Assembly (NCBI RefSeq): GCF_000739655.1
Contig: NZ_BATR01000163.1
Coordinates: 1 to 64,000 of the forward strand
Source of the DNA: Verrucomicrobium sp. BvORR106
GTDB taxonomy: Bacteria; Verrucomicrobiota; Verrucomicrobiia; Verrucomicrobiales; Verrucomicrobiaceae
Length of the DNA stretch: 64,000 nucleotides
Direction: 5' to 3'
Part shown: piece after piece, positions 33,910-42,559 of the stretch
Layout of the letters: each line of letters opens with the position of its first letter
Numbering within the stretch: the first letter of the stretch is position 1
Program-made: the position numbers and the translations under genes
The notes under the pieces: model-generated
The model's database searches: none
Told to the model about the DNA's origin: nothing
The model's input: the letters and a program-made list of their open reading frames with translations, nothing else

Positions 33910-35022
33910 TCAGAGGTCATCCCGCACCTTGTCTGCCGTCACCGGGTCCATCAGGGTGCGGATGTTTTCCCCCAGATGCAGCGAGTAGTAGCTGGCACCG
34001 CTTTCATTCAGGTGCATGCGGTCCGCCATCCCTGACTTCCCGGCACCACATTCATCGGGATGCAGCAGTCGCACCATGCCTGCCGCCTTCGGTCGCAGGG
34101 TCTCTACGTAGGCGGAGTACTGGGTGTAGCAGTGATGAAACTGGGTGTCGCTGCGGATGAGATCCACCACCTCAGGATGCAGCGGGAACTGGTGAATGAG
34201 CACCGGGATTTCATGCTCCTCCATCCAGGCCAGCACCTTCTTCAGGCAGAGATCCTGCAGGGCGGAGGCCTTCCACCCCTTGGAGCCCACGAGCCTGCGG
34301 GCGGCCACCTCCGCAGGCACCATGGAGCGTTTGGTCACGGCCCCGGCATTTTGCATGTACCAGTCGGCAGCCGGGTGAATGCGTCCTTCCGGGAAGGGAT
34401 AGAGCTCCGCACCCTCTACGGGATCCGCCAGAGCAAGGAACACCGAGCGCAGGGAGTGCCTGGCTGAAGTCAGCGGGAGCAGCCACTCCGCCTGCTGCTT
34501 CATCCGTTCATGCCGGTAGTGCAACAGGTTGCGCTCCTCGAGGGTGGCGTACTGGCTGATCGAGTGCTGCAAGCGTGGATCGCCCTCCTTCACCGCCTGC
34601 ATCATGACGGGATTCACCTCCACCACGGCCAGCTTCAGATCATCAAAATACTCCGGATTTCGGCGGATCAGGTTCCACATGTCGAAGGGCGTCCCCGCCT
34701 CCACCCCCAGCACCCGCAGTTCTTTCGGATCATGTCCAGAAGCGCGGCCCACCACCTCCGGCACTAGCCCCCAGAACGTCTGGCTGCTGCCAAAGAAAGC
34801 CACCTGTGGGTCCACCGCCTTCTTGCGCAGACCATAGTGCTCCACGGCAGCAAAGGCTTCCATCGCCCGGCCATCGTAGTGTCCCAGCGTCCGGAAGGGC
34901 TCCGCAGCCAGCCTCCCCAAGATGAACAATCCGGCGGCGATCAGCGCCCCTGAACCGAGCCAGCGTCTCCGGATAGGAGGGGCCACCGGAGCATCAGGGT
35001 TCGGGGAGTCGGTGTGAAGCAT
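33910..35022 (-). CDS. Membrane-anchored SGNH-like protein, possible MBOAT partner (copy 2)
   Basis: From the ATG at 35022 the product has 370 residues. An N-terminal transmembrane segment (about 22-38) precedes an extracytoplasmic SGNH-like domain with F-F-G-S-S-Q-T (77-82) and, near the C-terminus, A-D-R-M-H-L-N-E-S-G-A, whose Asp and His match the catalytic D-x-x-H. The protein is a clear paralogue of 32745-33836 along its full length (shared T-P-F-D-M-W-x-L-I/V-R-R-N-P-E block). The 73-base gap between them suggests a tandem duplication and joint transcription. An alternative ATG at 35046 adds 8 residues. The role of acyl-transfer partner is inferred from fold and neighbours. Confidence 0.72.
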   Translation of the reverse strand: MLHTDSPNPDAPVAPPIRRRWLGSGALIAAGLFILGRLAAEPFRTLGHYDGRAMEAFAAVEHYGLRKKAVDPQVAFFGSSQTFWGLVPEVVGRASGHDPKELRVLGVEAGTPFDMWNLIRRNPEYFDDLKLAVVEVNPVMMQAVKEGDPRLQHSISQYATLEERNLLHYRHERMKQQAEWLLPLTSARHSLRSVFLALADPVEGAELYPFPEGRIHPAADWYMQNAGAVTKRSMVPAEVAARRLVGSKGWKASALQDLCLKKVLAWMEEHEIPVLIHQFPLHPEVVDLIRSDTQFHHCYTQYSAYVETLRPKAAGMVRLLHPDECGAGKSGMADRMHLNESGASYYSLHLGENIRTLMDPVTADKVRDDL

Positions 35023-35110
35023 GGTGAATAATGAATGAATTTTCATTCATAGTCCAGCGCCCACCGATTCTGTTGGGGATCTTTTTTATCACCTGCCTTG
35101 GGTGAACGGA

Positions 35111-36736
35111 TCAGGCCGCCAAGACGTCTTCACCACCCTGGCCGTCCGTGAAGGGGCCGTCAGACAACTCGATGTCCGGATTGCGATTCTGGAAGGTGCC
35201 CAGGTACCACGCGTCGGAGATCAGCAGCACCGGGCGGCCCAGTTCATCGCGAGCCAGCGCCGTTTCGCGAACGGCGGTCACTGCATCATCCGACCAGGCC
35301 TCCCCACCCTTGCGGCGGACCCAGCGGACCACCTGCCAGGAGGCGTTCTCCAGGCGGGATTCCGCGTTGTACTCGGACTGGAGGCGATATTTCACCACTT
35401 CAAACTGCAGAGGCCCCACTGCCCCCAGCAGAGGCACTCGCTGCACGGAGCCTGGCTGATGGAACTGCTGAATCACGCCTTCCTGGAGGAGTTGCTGCAA
35501 CCCTTCGCGGAAACGCTTGTATGTGGCAGGTGAGTCACCATGCAGGTAGGCGAAGCACTCCGGCACAAAGCGGGGCATCACATCGAACTTCAGCTTGGGA
35601 TCATCCGCCAAGGTGTCACCGATCATCAGGTCGTAGTTGCCCACCACGCCCAGCACATCCCCTGCGAAGGCCTCATCCAGGGTCTCCCGCTCCCGGGCGA
35701 ACACACGCTGGGAGTTGGACAGCCTGACCGCCTTACCGGTGCGTGGGTTGTTCACCACCATATCGCGACGGAAAGCCCCTGAGACCACACGGAGGAAATA
35801 AATACGATCCCGGTGACGGGGATCCATGTTTGCCTGAATCTTGAAGACGAAAGCCGAGAAGGCCGGAGCTTCGGGAGCGACAGCGCCGGTATTCGCCACG
35901 CGAGGCGCGGGCGGAGGGGCCATCTCAAGGAAGGCATCCAACAGGAGTTGCACACCGAAGTTGTTGCTCGCACTGCCGAAAAACACGGGAGTGAGTTCAC
36001 CACGCGAGATGGCATCCATGTCGAACGCGTGACCCGCCCCATCCAGCATCTCCAGCTCTTCACGGGCCTGGGCCAGGGCATGCTCATCGACATGCTCCTT
36101 CACATACTCGTCATCCAGTCCACCCACCCGAACCGGAGCCCGGTACGCACCGCCGGCAGTACGCTGGAAAAGGTGCACCTGGCTTTCGCGGCGCTCAAAG
36201 ATCCCTCGGAAGCGGTCCCCCATGCCCAGCGGCCAGTTTTGCGCGCAGGCACCGATGCCCAGCACCGTCTCCAGCTCGTCCAGCAGCGTCAGCGGCTCCC
36301 GGGCGGGCCGGTCCAGCTTGTTCATGAACGTGAAGATGGGCACGCCGCGCTTGCGGCAGACTTCAAAGAGCTTCCGCGTCTGGCTTTCGATACCCTTACC
36401 CGCATCCACCACCATGATGGCAGCGTCCACCGCCGTGAGCACCCGGTAGGTATCCTCGGAGAAGTCCTTGTGACCGGGGGTGTCCAAAAGGTTCACGACG
36501 CAGTCCTTGTACTCGAACTGCAGAACGGTGGAGCTCACCGAGATCCCACGTTGCTTTTCCAGCTCCATCCAGTCGGAGGTGGTGGACCGCTGATTCTTTC
36601 TGGCTGTGACCGATCCCGCAAGCTGCACTGCGCCCCCGTAAAGGAGGAGCTTTTCCGTCAGCGTGGTTTTCCCGGCGTCCGGGTGGGAAATGATGGCAAA
36701 GGTGCGGCGGCGGCGGACTTCGGAGGCAATGTCCAT
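35111..36736 (-). CDS. prfC: Peptide chain release factor 3 (RF3)
   Basis: This 541-residue translational GTPase is of full RF3 length. G1 is S-H-P-D-A-G-K-T-T (17-25), the switch region contains R-G-I-S-V-S-S, G3 is D-T-P-G-H (85-89) and G4 is N-K-L-D (139-142). The C-terminal domains include the RF3-type M-P-R-F-V-P-E and Q-L-L-Q-E-G segments. RF3 uses GTP to release RF1 or RF2 from the ribosome after termination. It is a housekeeping gene inserted between the SGNH-like pair and the MBOAT/FkbH/ACP genes, all on the minus strand. The ATG at 36736 is unambiguous. Confidence 0.97.
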   Translation of the reverse strand: MDIASEVRRRRTFAIISHPDAGKTTLTEKLLLYGGAVQLAGSVTARKNQRSTTSDWMELEKQRGISVSSTVLQFEYKDCVVNLLDTPGHKDFSEDTYRVLTAVDAAIMVVDAGKGIESQTRKLFEVCRKRGVPIFTFMNKLDRPAREPLTLLDELETVLGIGACAQNWPLGMGDRFRGIFERRESQVHLFQRTAGGAYRAPVRVGGLDDEYVKEHVDEHALAQAREELEMLDGAGHAFDMDAISRGELTPVFFGSASNNFGVQLLLDAFLEMAPPPAPRVANTGAVAPEAPAFSAFVFKIQANMDPRHRDRIYFLRVVSGAFRRDMVVNNPRTGKAVRLSNSQRVFARERETLDEAFAGDVLGVVGNYDLMIGDTLADDPKLKFDVMPRFVPECFAYLHGDSPATYKRFREGLQQLLQEGVIQQFHQPGSVQRVPLLGAVGPLQFEVVKYRLQSEYNAESRLENASWQVVRWVRRKGGEAWSDDAVTAVRETALARDELGRPVLLISDAWYLGTFQNRNPDIELSDGPFTDGQGGEDVLAA

Positions 36737-36949
36737 AAGGTCAGGTCAGAATCGAGCAGGCTCCCCCGAGAAGTCCCAGAGGAGAAAAGTGGGTGGCGAG
36801 CAAACCACGGAAAGCCGGTGCTGGCAAGCGATGGCACTCGCAAGCAACGAGGTTCCAAAGAACTTGTCACCTGATTCAGCCCCCATTTGCTCGACACGGA
36901 GGCAAATTCATCGCATTGCGAGCAGCCCAAACCTTTGTCCCTTCATCCA

Positions 36950-37318
36950 ATGAGCAAAAGCGCCCCTACTCAGCTGAAATCAGCAGCCAATGCCCTTATC
37001 GCGATAGGCTTCTTCTACATCCTCATCATTGTCATGGTCTTCACCATGGCCTCACGGCCACCGGACAAGTTTGGCTCCATTTTTGGCAGCATCGTGCTCG
37101 GCTTCGGATTGCTGCTCTGGTTCGCAGCTTTTTTGCTATACCGCTGCAATAGAACTGGTCGCATCATCTGGTACATCTGTTCACCGATTGTCCTGCTTCA
37201 GTTTCCGATTGGGACCATCTTGGGCGTCATGGTGTATGTGCATCTCGGGAAAGAGGAGTCTCGGAAAGCTCTCGCCTCACGAAAGACCTCTCCTCCGGCT
37301 CTGCCAGTGACGGACTGA
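36950..37318 (+). CDS. Small membrane protein, relative of the protein at 30922
   Basis: This 122-residue protein has three hydrophobic segments (about residues 13-33, 44-64 and 74-96). The last carries L-L-Q-F-P-I-G-T-I-L-G, shared with the larger protein at 30922-31500. The C-terminal tail is polar (K-E-E-S-R-K-A-L). The ATG at 36950 gives M-S-K-S-A-P-T. It is divergent from prfC and convergent with the MBOAT gene; a 9-base inverted repeat spans both stop codons. Its function is unknown, and it sits inside the candidate acyl-transfer locus only by position. Confidence 0.65.
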   Translation: MSKSAPTQLKSAANALIAIGFFYILIIVMVFTMASRPPDKFGSIFGSIVLGFGLLLWFAAFLLYRCNRTGRIIWYICSPIVLLQFPIGTILGVMVYVHLGKEESRKALASRKTSPPALPVTD

Positions 37319-37362
37319 GTAGTCTCCGCCCGCCACTGGACCAGTAGTCATCAACTACTCAG
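37315..37362. terminator. Inverted repeat spanning two convergent stop codons
   Basis: CTGAGTAGT at 37315-37323 pairs perfectly with ACTACTCAG at 37354-37362 across a 30-base loop. The left arm includes the TGA of the plus-strand gene, and the right arm includes the reverse-complemented TGA of the MBOAT gene. There is no T-run, so intrinsic termination is uncertain. It may be a weak bidirectional end structure or chance. Confidence 0.3.
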
Positions 37363-38828
37363 AACTGGAAATAGACGAAGGACACGCCCGTCATCTCGCC
37401 CAGGTAGGTGAGCAGCAGCAACAGGCACCCGAAGACAAGTCCCCGCTTCCAGGAGGGCGCATCGTCCGCGACAGGGCGCTCGCGATCATTCCACCAGCAG
37501 GGGAAATCCAGCAGTACGATGACGAGTCCGTAGAACGCAAAGTAAACGGCAGGGATGGTGTCCGCCGTGGAGAACCCCTTGGTGAAGATGCCCGCAATGT
37601 GGTTCCATGCCTCCATCAGGTTCCTCGTCTTCACGAACACGAGGGTCAGGCACACCGCGTGGAAGGTGAGAAACATGCCCGCCAGCTGCACTGCCCAGGC
37701 GCGGGGAGTGTGCGGACGGTGCGGATGCTTGCCTGCCTTCGGCCCCGCCCAGAGCTTGTGGATCACCAGCAACAGCCCCAGCACCACACCCCAGAACACG
37801 AAGTTCCACGAGGCCCCGTGCCAGATGCCGGACACCAGCATGGTGACGAAGAGGTTGAACGGAATCCACTTCTTCCCCCGGAAGATGCGGCACAGCGGGA
37901 CGAAGAGATAGTCCCGCAACCAGCTCGACAGGGAAATGTGCCAGCGCTCCCAGAACTCCGTGATGTTGCGCGAGAAGTACGGCTGGCGGAAGTTGATCAT
38001 GAGCTCCACCCCCATGAGGCGGGAACAGCCGCGCGCGATGTCGCTGTAGCCGGAGAAATCCCCGTAGATCTGCAAGGCAAAGAGGTAGATGCCCAGCAGC
38101 AACCCCACCCCGGAGTGCGGTAGAGCAGGATTGAAGGCGTCCGCTGTAATTGGGGCTATGGCATCCGCAATCGCCACCTTCTTCACATAGCCGATGATCA
38201 CCAGTTGGAGGCCGCTCCAGAAGCGTTCTGGCGTCAGCGTGCGCTGCCGCATGAGCTGGGGCAGCAGGTTCGGTGTCCGTTCAATGGGCCCGGCGACCAA
38301 CTGCGGGAAGTACGCATGAAACAACGCGAAGTCCCAGAAGCGATCCGGCGGCTTTTGGGAACCGCCATCCACGTCGATCAGATAGGACAGGCCCTGGAAG
38401 GTGTAGAAGCTGATTCCTGCCGGGAGGATGAAGTTCCGTTCCACCGCCGTGAGATGCCAGCCCATCTGGGCGGCCAGCGCCTCCACGTTCTCCATGAAGA
38501 AGCCGCGATACTTGAAGTACCCCAGCATGCCCACATTGATCGCCACCCCCACCCAGAAGATGACCCGCCTTCGCTTCGACTCCTCAGGCAAAGGATACAG
38601 CGCCACGGCGCAGACATGCGTGGCCACGGTGGACGTGATCAACAGTGCCAGAGGCAGCACGCGGTCGAAGCCATGCAGGCCGGGCGCGTTAAGCCCCCAC
38701 CATCCGTAGAAGACATAGCTCGCCGCCAGGAGAAACCAGTTCTGCCAACGCCAACGGCGTGCCATCATCCAGTAGACGGCGAAGACAACGAGAAAAAAAA
38801 CGACAAACTCCGGTGAGTTAAAAAGCAT
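37359..38828 (-). CDS. MBOAT-family membrane O-acyltransferase (AlgI/DltB-like)
   Basis: This 489-residue polytopic protein has about ten hydrophobic segments and the full MBOAT pattern: P-A-G-I-S-F-Y-T-F-Q (137-146), V-A-G-P-I-E-R (178-184), F-W-E-R-W-H-I-S-L-S-S-W-L-R-D-Y (292-307) and the catalytic-histidine block W-H-G-A-S-W-N-F-V-F-W-G (His337). Such enzymes carry an acyl group from a cytoplasmic donor across the membrane to a surface polymer, usually with an SGNH-type partner. Upstream on the same strand lie an FkbH-like gene and an acyl carrier protein gene, which may supply the donor. The 159-base gap to FkbH leaves room for a separate promoter. The polymer is unknown. Confidence 0.92.
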   Translation of the reverse strand: MLFNSPEFVVFFLVVFAVYWMMARRWRWQNWFLLAASYVFYGWWGLNAPGLHGFDRVLPLALLITSTVATHVCAVALYPLPEESKRRRVIFWVGVAINVGMLGYFKYRGFFMENVEALAAQMGWHLTAVERNFILPAGISFYTFQGLSYLIDVDGGSQKPPDRFWDFALFHAYFPQLVAGPIERTPNLLPQLMRQRTLTPERFWSGLQLVIIGYVKKVAIADAIAPITADAFNPALPHSGVGLLLGIYLFALQIYGDFSGYSDIARGCSRLMGVELMINFRQPYFSRNITEFWERWHISLSSWLRDYLFVPLCRIFRGKKWIPFNLFVTMLVSGIWHGASWNFVFWGVVLGLLLVIHKLWAGPKAGKHPHRPHTPRAWAVQLAGMFLTFHAVCLTLVFVKTRNLMEAWNHIAGIFTKGFSTADTIPAVYFAFYGLVIVLLDFPCWWNDRERPVADDAPSWKRGLVFGCLLLLLTYLGEMTGVSFVYFQF

Positions 38829-38987
38829 CAGTGAAACAAGAATGACGATAGGCGCGTGATCTCACACCTCCGATGGCCATATGCCCGGAGGTTAAGTTAT
38901 TGGGGTGTGCCTCACTCATCTGAAGCACGTCAGCCCGGCATCACGGCGGCGTCATGGTCTTGGTCAATGGCATCGCTGGTCTTGAGC

Positions 38988-40826
38988 TTAGGAAACCTGC
39001 GTTGGCAAATCGGAATATGAAGAAAGTTTCAGCATGGATTCACCCGCACGCCCTTCGCGAGCCGCGAAGCCAAAATCCGCCAGGAGCGTCTGCACTGGCA
39101 CATTTTTCGCCGTGGGCAGGTATTCGCCAACGACGGCATCGTAACCTTGTGCCAGAGCTTGGTGCACCAAGTGATTGAGCGTCCAATGCTCAACGGTCCG
39201 CCCCATCGCCCGGCAGCTCATCAGCCAAGTGTCCAGCCGCAGGGCATTCTCCTCCCCTGTCTCTTTCGTTCCCAGCACCACCGCGATCAATCCGTAGTCG
39301 CCAAACTTGTCTGCCAGACTCACGGCAAATGCCACGGTTCCAGGGGCAGCGATCATTTCCTCCACGGCCGCGCGGGAATGGCGTCGGGTGGTGAGATTGA
39401 ACTGGTTGGTCTTGGTGATGAGATCCACCACCCGATCGAGATTGGCTTCTGCGACAGGTTGGGCTTCGGCCTTCATCCCGAGCGAGGCAAGGTAATCCTC
39501 CGGGGAGGCTGCGGTCTCCTGACTGGCACGCCGAGAACTTTCCGCCTGATACTGCGCGGCCCGTTCTGTATCCGCGCTGGTCACATCCACCGCCTCAAAT
39601 GCCAGGGACTCCTGGAGCGCCCGGATGTAGAGGTCCGGATCGACCGGAGCCTCCACCACCGTCACTTCTGGCAACTCGGCCCGCATGCGCTCGCGTTCCA
39701 CCGGGTTGTCATCAAAGAACACAAAACTGTCCAGCCCCAGATTGAGCTCCTTTGCCATGAGCCGCAGGCGCACCGGCTTGGGATCCCAGCTCGCGTGAAA
39801 CGCCGCGAAATCGGAAAGCTGCAGCACCATTTCATCATTCTTCTCGAAGGGCTCGCGAGCATCGGCGTCGTTGTTCTTGGAGGAGACCGCGAGAATCACG
39901 CCCGAGTCTTTGAGGCGCTTGGCGTATTTCTGGAAGGCGGTAAACGCCTGCCCTTCCCCGGTGCCTCCCACCGCGATGCCATGAGGCCCGTTCTCCCCCA
40001 CCACGCCCCCCCAGAGCGTGTTATCCAGATCCAGCACCAGAACCTTCCGCCTCCCGGAGGTCAGGGCGCGCACGCCCGTGGCCAGATGACGGCCGACCCG
40101 TGACAACCCCGCCGGCGAAAAGGGCTGCTTGAGCCAGTGGTAGTTGCGCTCATCATAAAACTCCGCCTTGCCGCGCCAGGCGCTCAGGCTTTCGAGATCC
40201 ACGTAGTAAGCCCCTGCCGGCAGGGCCGCCCGCTGCGCCGCATTGACGCGTTGCACCAGTTCCACCGTGCCACCACGTCGGGAGGAAAGGCTGTAACCCA
40301 AGGGACCGGGATGCACCCAGTCATAGGAGACCTGCACCAGTTTCGATTTCAACCGGGCCACTTGTGCCCAGACCTGCTTGAGAAAGGCCATCTCATCATC
40401 CACACGCTCCACCGTGCCACGATCTCCGGCCCCAAGGAGACGCTGATGCCAAGGCAGGACCACGATCACGGCCGGAGCACTCTCCGGGGACAGCTGCATG
40501 AGCTCCTGCAGCACCTGATCATACTCGCCATCCTTCACACTCACCCGCAGGCCTTCAGACCAGGCCCATGCGGTGACCACCGGCGGCAGATAGGTGGTGG
40601 TGCATTGTCCCAGCAGCAGCACTTCCACAGCCGACGCGTCCCCTTCACCTGCAAGTCCGGCGGAGGCGGGAAGGTCTTTTTGCAGCAACTTTCCCATTTG
40701 CGCGACCTGCCCCGGCTCCAAGATCGGCACCACCTTTCGAGCCAGCCGCAGGGCCTCGTTGAGGGCACCGTCCTTGCGCAGACGGCGGTAGTTGGCAACG
40801 GGATCCGGAGAGGTGTTTGGCTCCAT
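38988..40826 (-). CDS. FkbH-type HAD-IIIC family protein
   Basis: This 612-residue protein has three parts: an N-terminal SGNH-like region (about 65-250), a HAD-IIIC phosphatase core with D-L-D-N-T-L-W-G-G (266-274; Asp266 and Asp268) and V-F-F-D-D-N-P-V-E-R (about 367-376), and a C-terminal GNAT-like region (from about 470). This is the FkbH architecture. Characterised FkbH proteins bind 1,3-bisphosphoglycerate, load a glyceryl unit onto an acyl carrier protein and remove the phosphate. An ACP gene lies 58 bases upstream on the same strand, which strongly supports that role here. Its pairing with an MBOAT suggests the carrier-bound unit goes to a surface polymer rather than a polyketide; no polyketide synthase is nearby. 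Confidence 0.88.
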   Translation of the reverse strand: MEPNTSPDPVANYRRLRKDGALNEALRLARKVVPILEPGQVAQMGKLLQKDLPASAGLAGEGDASAVEVLLLGQCTTTYLPPVVTAWAWSEGLRVSVKDGEYDQVLQELMQLSPESAPAVIVVLPWHQRLLGAGDRGTVERVDDEMAFLKQVWAQVARLKSKLVQVSYDWVHPGPLGYSLSSRRGGTVELVQRVNAAQRAALPAGAYYVDLESLSAWRGKAEFYDERNYHWLKQPFSPAGLSRVGRHLATGVRALTSGRRKVLVLDLDNTLWGGVVGENGPHGIAVGGTGEGQAFTAFQKYAKRLKDSGVILAVSSKNNDADAREPFEKNDEMVLQLSDFAAFHASWDPKPVRLRLMAKELNLGLDSFVFFDDNPVERERMRAELPEVTVVEAPVDPDLYIRALQESLAFEAVDVTSADTERAAQYQAESSRRASQETAASPEDYLASLGMKAEAQPVAEANLDRVVDLITKTNQFNLTTRRHSRAAVEEMIAAPGTVAFAVSLADKFGDYGLIAVVLGTKETGEENALRLDTWLMSCRAMGRTVEHWTLNHLVHQALAQGYDAVVGEYLPTAKNVPVQTLLADFGFAAREGRAGESMLKLSSYSDLPTQVS

Positions 40827-40884
40827 GGTCAGTCGGCTCAGAAAAGCAAATCGGGACGCTGTCTCGGCAGATCAGATGGGCGTC

Positions 40885-41121
40885 TTACTTCTTCTTTTTC
40901 CGGTCCACGAGTTCCACGAGATCCCCCACGTTCTTAAGATAAGCCATCTCCGAAGTGGAGAGACGCACCTTGAAAGCATCCTCCACCTCCATCATCAGCG
41001 TCACGTGCTGGACAGAGTCCCAAGCCTCAATGTCCTGGGCGGTGGTTTCATTGGCGATCACCAGTGAGTCGTCGTCGAAAACATTGCGAAAAACCTCCTG
41101 AAGCTGCGCGAGAGTGCTCAT
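40885..41121 (-). CDS. Acyl carrier protein paired with FkbH
   Basis: This 78-residue acidic four-helix protein has the phosphopantetheine attachment site in A-W-D-S-V-Q-H-V (Ser36), followed by the acidic helix M-M-E-V-E-D-A-F. The Asp-Ser is conserved, while the W-D-S-V-Q variant differs from the D-S-L-D of housekeeping AcpP, so it is a dedicated carrier. The tail is Lys-rich (K-K-K-K). It is the first gene of the minus-strand run ACP, FkbH, MBOAT, with 58 bases to FkbH. It should carry the unit made by FkbH. The divergent lipoprotein gene starts 131 bases away, so the promoter probably lies at 41122-41252. Confidence 0.9.
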   Translation of the reverse strand: MSTLAQLQEVFRNVFDDDSLVIANETTAQDIEAWDSVQHVTLMMEVEDAFKVRLSTSEMAYLKNVGDLVELVDRKKKK

Positions 41122-41252
41122 GATTCTTCCGCTAGCTCAAGCCGGGGTTTTTATCAACCCGGTGTTGCTGGAGGCTGGCTCTGCCCTGGATTTCGAACAG
41201 TCCGTTTCTCGACAACTTCTCCGGGCTGCCCTAGCTTGGGCCAACCCTGGCC

Positions 41253-42473
41253 ATGAAATCCCCCCTCCTTCTCCCGCTGTGTGCCGCCTTGGCAACCACC
41301 CTCGTGGTCCTGCCTGCCTGTTCCAAAAAACAGGAAAGCCCCCCAGCCAATGCGGAACAACTGGCACCCGCGCCACCTGCCTACAAAACTCTGGCCGATG
41401 CGCCGGAAGCGGATCGCGTAGCCGTGGATGCCTTTGCGAAAAAGCTGGAGCAGGATCTGAAGACTGACAATGCCGCCGGCGTAAAGGCAGCCTTTCACCT
41501 CAAAGGCATCATCGCCAAGATCCTCAGCGGCGTGCATACCTCTGGTCCGGACATGGACAAATTCCGCCTGGGGATGAATCAGGGTCTGCGACAGAACCTG
41601 GACCACCTCATCAAGATGTGGTCGGAACAGCACGTGGCCTACAAGCATCTGGTCATCCATGAAGGCCTGCTCAAGCCCCGCTTCCGCTTCTCCTCCGACA
41701 CCACCGGCACCATCCTCCTCGACTTCACCGTCGAAAAGGATTCCGAAGGCAAATGGGGGATTGTCGACTTCTACAATCAGGTTCTCGGCACCGGGATGGT
41801 TGAGCAGAGCCGTCAAACCGCACTTCCTGCTCTCGCAGAGCTGGACAAGTCCTTCATGAAGCGCCTGTTCGACAAACCCAACACCAAGCTGGAGGACATC
41901 GAGAAGTTCGGAAAGCTCTCAGACAAGTTCCGCCAGCAAGATCACAAGGGCGTGGTCGAAATTTACAACTCGATGCCCACGGAGTTGCAAAACAACGTGA
42001 CAGTCAATGCCCTGTATCTGGGCGCATTGCAGGCATTGGGTGACGCAGAAGGGTATAAAAAGGCCCTGCTGGCCTCCGCAAAAAACTCCACCTCTGCCAA
42101 CTTCCAGTTCAAACTGGTGGATCTCTACTTCATGGAGAAAAACTACGACAAGGCGATCGAGTGCCTGGATGCCTTCATGGCGTCCTTGGAGAAGGACGCC
42201 GAGCTCCTCTCCTGGAAGGGACAGCTGCAGGTGGCCAAAGGAGAATCCGCCAACGCGGCCACCACCCTCCGTGAAGCCTTGACCCTGGAGCCCAAGAATG
42301 AAGACATCCATGCCCAGGCTCTGGACGTGTTCCTGGCCGTGAAAGACTTCGAGGCCACGGCCAGCAGCATGAAGTTCCTGGAAACCACAGGCAAGTTCAA
42401 GTTCAAGGACTCCCTGAAGGATCCTCTCTGGGCGGAGTTCCTCCAGTCTCCCGCCTCCCAGCCCTGGCGTTGA
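41253..42473 (+). CDS. TPR-containing lipoprotein
   Basis: This 406-residue protein has a lipoprotein signal peptide with lipobox V-L-P-A-C (Cys23), so it should sit in a membrane facing the periplasm. The first half (about 45-200) is an uncharacterised mixed domain. From about residue 250 the sequence becomes helical with tetratricopeptide-like repeats (F-K-L-V-D-L-Y-F-M-E-K-N-Y-D-K-A-I-E-C-L, then S-W-K-G-Q-L-Q-V-A-K-G and L-T-L-E-P-K-N-E). TPR lipoproteins often scaffold envelope complexes. It is divergent from the ACP gene and shares an upstream region with it. No specific partner can be named. Confidence 0.78.
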   Translation: MKSPLLLPLCAALATTLVVLPACSKKQESPPANAEQLAPAPPAYKTLADAPEADRVAVDAFAKKLEQDLKTDNAAGVKAAFHLKGIIAKILSGVHTSGPDMDKFRLGMNQGLRQNLDHLIKMWSEQHVAYKHLVIHEGLLKPRFRFSSDTTGTILLDFTVEKDSEGKWGIVDFYNQVLGTGMVEQSRQTALPALAELDKSFMKRLFDKPNTKLEDIEKFGKLSDKFRQQDHKGVVEIYNSMPTELQNNVTVNALYLGALQALGDAEGYKKALLASAKNSTSANFQFKLVDLYFMEKNYDKAIECLDAFMASLEKDAELLSWKGQLQVAKGESANAATTLREALTLEPKNEDIHAQALDVFLAVKDFEATASSMKFLETTGKFKFKDSLKDPLWAEFLQSPASQPWR

Positions 42474-42559
42474 GCCAGGCCCGGAGGCGAGAGCACAAAA
42501 GTACCTCTTGCTGGCACAAAGGCGCGCCAGTTGCTCGCTGGGATTCCCGTAATCCCCGC

